A program made the position numbers and the translations under genes. From positions 1 through 8,638 of the forward strand of contig JAKUNX010000079.1 of the NCBI GenBank assembly GCA_022451835.1: DNA of 8,638 nt, in the 5' to 3' direction. The stretch comes from Candidatus Poseidoniaceae archaeon. GTDB lineage: Archaea; Thermoplasmatota; Poseidoniia; Poseidoniales; Poseidoniaceae. Each line of letters starts with the position of its first letter. Within the stretch, counting starts at the first letter, position 1. Positions 5,649 through 8,638 of the stretch are shown piece by piece. The notes under the pieces are model-generated. The model saw only the letters and a program-made list of their open reading frames with translations, searched no databases and was not told the DNA's origin.

Positions 5649-7166
5649 TCAAAATAAAGTTCGTTGAGCTTTATTTGGTTTTGATTCTTCAATTATATCT
5701 TCGTTTGATTGGATTTCTTCTATCGCTGCAATTTCATTGTGATTACTTCGTTCTGATTCTATTAGATTGTATCTCGCAACTAATTCTTTGGTAGATTTTC
5801 TACTTTTAGGCAAGCCACAAAGAGCAGCATGTTCATCGCCAGTCAGACCAAGGTCAATTGATATTGTAAAATCATCACTATTTCCAACTTCAGATGTTTC
5901 AGAATGCAATGAAATTAGTAAAGGTAGTAATTCTTCGCGTACTGATGATTTACTTGCTCCAGTAATATCAGTTAAGCGATTGATAATTGTTGAACGCCCT
6001 TGAACTGAACCCCGACGAAGGAAATTTGGATAACTTGGATATAATTTTCCGGATAAATCTTGCTGATTGACAACTGATGCTGCTAATCCAGATATTTGTG
6101 AAGACCAATACCAAGAGCGATGTGCAGTATTTTGATACATTGACATAAGCATTTTTGATGACTGACATAGTGCTCTATTACCTCGATCAATTGCTTGCTT
6201 ATTAGTAAAAATTGATGGGTTATTCCAATGAATCCAATTTAATAATTCAGATGGTGCCTTATCAATTGAAATTCCCAGTTTTATTGCATCTTTTGCATGA
6301 TTTGATTTGTATAATTCTGATAGCCCAGGAAAAACTTCTACTGAAACATCTCTCTCACTCATTTCAACATATTGCATCACAGTATCTTTATCTATAGAAT
6401 TTGTACCTGATGCACAGATAACTTGTAAATCTCTAACAAGTGCTCTTAAGTCACCTGGATTGTTGTTAGATAATGCATCAATTGCTGCTGTATCATATTC
6501 AATGTTTTCAGATTTTAATACTCTTCTAGCAATATTACGTAGAGCATCATTACTAGCTCTTTCAAAATTAATTGTCATTAATAATCTTTGAAATCTTTCT
6601 CTAGTAGAACGCCAGTTCGAAGATTTACCCCATAAGCCCATTACTTCATTGCATGCAAGAATAACCGGTTGCTTAGTTTCTGCTAATAATTTCAATAACT
6701 CTGCTTTACCACCAGTGTCACCCTTCAATTGGACTGCTTCAGATTGATCTGAGTTTACCTTAATGGCATTATTTATCCTTGATTCACTAACTGAACGCAA
6801 CCCACCTGAAAGATGGTCAACCTCATCTATCAAAATTAGAGTTTTTGTATCATTTTCATCAGGGTTAAAAAAAAGTGAACGATGTGTTGCTCCCTTAGTT
6901 GCTGCTTTTCTAATCGAAGCAGCGTTTCTAGCGTCTGAAGCATTTAATTCAATTACATTCCAGCCCATATCTTGTGCAATCGCTCTTGCCACTGTTGTTT
7001 TTCCTACACCAGGTGGACCAACCAACAATATTGCCTTATTTTTAGGAACGCCATTCTTCCAGTCATCAAGCCATTTTCGAATCTTTTGTCGTTGAGTTTC
7101 ATTCCCTTCAAGATGACTTTCGGAGGTGGGACGATGTCTTTCAGTCCAATCGGAAACATCGGCCAT
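5649..7166 (-). CDS. rfcL: Replication factor C large subunit (clamp loader), 505 aa
   Basis: RfcL works with the small RFC subunits to open the PCNA clamp and load it on primed DNA. The protein opens with the family signature WTERHRP (7-13) and GNE (21-23). Walker A is GPPGVGKTT (50-58, K56) and Walker B is LILIDEVD (110-117). ELNASDARN (73-81) is the usual strand-and-switch motif, sensor 1 is the N in ACNE (173), RSTRERFQ follows (186-193), and sensor 2 is NNPGDLRALVRDLQ (235-248). The collar domain is at about 280-420. An acidic tail leads to a terminal QRTLF that resembles a shortened PCNA-interacting (PIP) box. Between Walker B and sensor 1 there are 59 residues, about 20 more than I expect, with a polar insert at 122-150. 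The ATG at 7166 is preceded by GGTGA with 4-nt spacing (minus strand), and the SD is in a hairpin. rfcL lies 64 bp downstream of glyS, either cotranscribed or from its own promoter. Confidence 0.95.
   Translation of the reverse strand: MADVSDWTERHRPTSESHLEGNETQRQKIRKWLDDWKNGVPKNKAILLVGPPGVGKTTVARAIAQDMGWNVIELNASDARNAASIRKAATKGATHRSLFFNPDENDTKTLILIDEVDHLSGGLRSVSESRINNAIKVNSDQSEAVQLKGDTGGKAELLKLLAETKQPVILACNEVMGLWGKSSNWRSTRERFQRLLMTINFERASNDALRNIARRVLKSENIEYDTAAIDALSNNNPGDLRALVRDLQVICASGTNSIDKDTVMQYVEMSERDVSVEVFPGLSELYKSNHAKDAIKLGISIDKAPSELLNWIHWNNPSIFTNKQAIDRGNRALCQSSKMLMSMYQNTAHRSWYWSSQISGLAASVVNQQDLSGKLYPSYPNFLRRGSVQGRSTIINRLTDITGASKSSVREELLPLLISLHSETSEVGNSDDFTISIDLGLTGDEHAALCGLPKSRKSTKELVARYNLIESERSNHNEIAAIEEIQSNEDIIEESKPNKAQRTLF
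5652..5676 (+). terminator. 11-pair hairpin at the trkH/rfcL convergent junction, candidate 3'-end structure
   Basis: AAATAAAG (5652-5659) is a perfect inverted repeat of CTTTATTT (5669-5676). The stem continues inward through T-G, T-A and C-G to a 3-nt GTT loop. In plus-strand RNA this is 11 pairs with one G-U; in minus-strand RNA the wobble becomes an A-C mismatch. It starts 6 nt after the trkH stop and is followed by a T-rich stretch (GGTTTTGATTC). It lies inside the last codons of rfcL. Archaeal termination mostly uses T tracts, so this could be an mRNA 3'-end stabiliser rather than a true terminator. Confidence 0.35.
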
Positions 7167-7168
7167 AA

Positions 7169-7186
7169 CTTCACCCTTTGGTGAAG
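7169..7186 (-). promoter_or_regulatory. Hairpin that sequesters the rfcL ribosome binding site
   Basis: The minus-strand RNA reads CTTCACC-AAAG-GGTGAAG-TT-ATG: a perfect 7-bp stem with a 4-nt loop. Its 3' arm contains the GGTGA ribosome binding site of rfcL and ends 2 nt before the start codon. Folding would hide the site, which would make translation sensitive to temperature, a ligand or an upstream ribosome. It matters only if transcription begins upstream of 7186, for example by read-through from glyS. The structure is seen; the regulation is inferred. Confidence 0.5.
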
Positions 7187-7199
7187 GTTATTCAATTTT

Positions 7200-7213
7200 A
7201 ACAAAATACAAAA
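7200..7213 (-). terminator. Candidate T-rich archaeal terminator after glyS
   Basis: About 20 nt past the glyS stop, the minus strand reads TTTTGTATTTTGTT, with two T4 runs in 14 nt. Archaeal RNA polymerase can terminate at such T tracts without a hairpin. The tract is short and the surrounding DNA is AT-rich, so this is weak. If it is real, rfcL needs its own promoter in the 64-bp gap. Confidence 0.3.
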
Positions 7214-7230
7214 TCACTTTTAGCAAATTT

Positions 7231-8638
7231 TTACAGTTCATTAATTGGGACGCGAGTTTGTTCTCCAGTATCTCTTTGTCTAACTGTGACAGTACTATCT
7301 TCCAAAGATTGATGATCAACAGTAATACAGAATGGAATCCCTATTTCATCAGCCCTTGCATATCTTCGACCAATTGAACCACTGGAGTCATAGGTCGAAA
7401 CTATTCCTGATCTCTCATTGAATTTGTTGTTTATCTCTAATGCTAATTCTTTCATTCCATCTTTTTCGAATAGTGGGAATACTGAATAATCAACAGGCAC
7501 AACATTAGGATTTAATTTCATTAAAGTGTAATTTTCTCCTTGCTTAGTAGTTTCTTCAAATGCATGATCAAGTATATGCCAAATTATCCTATCAATGCCA
7601 AATGCTGGCTCCACTACGTGAGGTATAAACCACTCACCAGTGATTGTATCAGTTCTTTGTAACCTTTTTACGTGCTCTTCATTGACTACAATTGAAGTTC
7701 CATCAATCTCTAATTCATATGGGAATTTAGTTTCAACAGGAAGTTTTTCAACTGCTATTTTTACCTTGCCAGCAAGTGACCTAAACGCAGGACCAGCTAC
7801 TGCTCCATCTATTGTCCACCCATCAATAATTACTTCTTTTGGAGTTTCGAATTCTCTCCGTGCCCGCAATGTTTTACCCGTATATTTTTCATGCGCTTCA
7901 AGATCGTAACAACCTCGATGGGCAATACCAACACATTCTATCCATCCATAAGAACCATGTATTTCTGCGTCCCAACAATCTGTGGCATAATGAGCCATTT
8001 CATTCGTTTCATGCTGCCTAAATCTAATTCTTGATGTATCTATACCAACTTTAGTCAAAAAATCGTAGGTTTTAGCGATGAAATATCCGACTGTTGCATG
8101 TCTTACTAAGCCTAACTCAACAGCTTCTTGAATAGAAACTTTCACTTCACCACGATCTTCACTAATCATTGTAAAAGCAATATTTGACCAAGAACTAAAA
8201 TCATGATCTACCGGCATTTCAGGATCGATGAAGTATTCTAGCTCGGCCATATTGAATTCTCGTAATCTTATCATTCCTTGACGCGGAGAGATTTCATTAC
8301 GATATCCTTTGCCGACTTGAACTGCTCCAAATGGTAATTTTTCTCTAAAATGACGGTATAATGAGGGGAAGGAAGTAAACATTCCTTGAGCAGTCTCAGG
8401 CCTAAGAAATCCGGTACGGCCAGAATTTCCAGCTCCAATTTTGGTGTGGATCATTAGGTTTTTAGCAGAAACGGTTGACCAATTGATAGTTTCACAATAT
8501 GGGCATGAAGGTGAAACTTTAGCAAGTAATTCATCAAGTTCGTCCTTTGATAAGGAATCTGGATTTGGGTGAGAATTCTCTAACAAGGTGTCTGCTCGGC
8601 TTACTTCTTCGCAATCCAAACAAGTTGTCATAAAATCT
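7231..8638 (-). CDS. glyS: Glycyl-tRNA synthetase, archaeal/eukaryotic alpha2 type (5' end cut by window)
   Basis: The enzyme attaches glycine to tRNA-Gly in the cytoplasm. The visible 468 residues contain the class II core. Numbered from the internal Met at 8631, these are RPETAQGMF (77-85), the motif 2 region GKGYRNEISPRQGMIRLREF (108-126-ish), RQHETNEMAHYATDCWD (205-221), GWIECVGIAHRGCYDL (229-244) and motif 3 EPAFGIDRIIWH (341-352). A C-terminal HGTP anticodon-binding domain starts at about 375 and includes SGSIGRRYARADEIGIPF (417-434). Two CxxC pairs (C4/C7 and C43/C46) form the expected zinc site. The frame is still open upstream of that Met (Asp-Phe-Met). The text aligns with the interior FTDPM-x-C-x2-C part of the family, so roughly 100 N-terminal residues, including motif 1, lie beyond 8638. 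The Met at 8631 should not be taken as the start. rfcL follows on the same strand. Confidence 0.95.
   Translation of the reverse strand, partial: DFMTTCLDCEEVSRADTLLENSHPNPDSLSKDELDELLAKVSPSCPYCETINWSTVSAKNLMIHTKIGAGNSGRTGFLRPETAQGMFTSFPSLYRHFREKLPFGAVQVGKGYRNEISPRQGMIRLREFNMAELEYFIDPEMPVDHDFSSWSNIAFTMISEDRGEVKVSIQEAVELGLVRHATVGYFIAKTYDFLTKVGIDTSRIRFRQHETNEMAHYATDCWDAEIHGSYGWIECVGIAHRGCYDLEAHEKYTGKTLRARREFETPKEVIIDGWTIDGAVAGPAFRSLAGKVKIAVEKLPVETKFPYELEIDGTSIVVNEEHVKRLQRTDTITGEWFIPHVVEPAFGIDRIIWHILDHAFEETTKQGENYTLMKLNPNVVPVDYSVFPLFEKDGMKELALEINNKFNERSGIVSTYDSSGSIGRRYARADEIGIPFCITVDHQSLEDSTVTVRQRDTGEQTRVPINEL

Noticed and set aside
6763..7095. 110-codon plus-strand frame opposite the rfcL ATPase domain
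   Set aside because: It is antisense to the conserved Walker A and B region of rfcL and has no independent support.
1..8638. tRNA, rRNA, CRISPR array, insertion sequence or attachment site
   Set aside because: I saw no cloverleaf, no spaced repeat array, no transposase and no terminal inverted repeats. Almost all of the window is accounted for by protein genes.

Overview
The window is AT-rich DNA with archaeal information-processing genes: a replication factor C large subunit with its AAA+ clamp-loader signature and a glycyl-tRNA synthetase of the archaeal/eukaryotic alpha2 type. Three starts have Shine-Dalgarno matches (GGTGA-type) to the archaeal 16S tail, while others have none. I infer a mesophilic, low-GC euryarchaeon. 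A marine Thermoplasmatota lineage (Marine Group II/III, Poseidoniales-like) is my best guess, but this rests on gene content and composition only. There is no sign of phage, IS elements, CRISPR, tRNA or rRNA.

Layout from left to right. Positions 1-56 (minus) hold the first 18 codons of a P-loop ATPase with the ArsA/Get3-type deviant Walker A motif; the rest lies outside the window. A 92-bp divergent intergenic region (57-148) contains two perfect inverted repeats with 3-nt spacers and an 8-bp direct repeat with a 21-bp period. It probably carries back-to-back promoters. Then on the plus strand come an unrecognised polytopic membrane protein (149-928), a membrane-anchored zinc-ribbon/transglutaminase-like protein (1024-2604), TrkA (2609-4027) and TrkH (4030-5646). 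The last three are tightly packed: the trkA ribosome binding site lies across the stop codon of the gene before it, and the trkH GGTG motif lies inside the end of trkA. They look like one transcription unit for potassium uptake plus a surface cysteine-peptidase-fold protein.

On the minus strand, converging on trkH with only 2 bp between stop codons, is rfcL (5649-7166). Upstream of it is glyS (7231-8638), which is cut at its 5' end by the window edge. Its first visible Met is internal and is not the true start.

TrkA and TrkH together form a nucleotide-gated K+ uptake system: TrkH is the four-repeat pore and TrkA is the cytosolic double-RCK ring. RfcL and glyS are housekeeping genes for PCNA loading and for charging tRNA-Gly. 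The least explained items are the two plus-strand proteins upstream of trkAH, the paired dyads in the divergent promoter region, a 7-bp hairpin that would occlude the rfcL ribosome binding site, and an 11-pair hairpin at the trkH/rfcL junction that coincides with a shortened C-terminal PCNA-interaction motif in RfcL.
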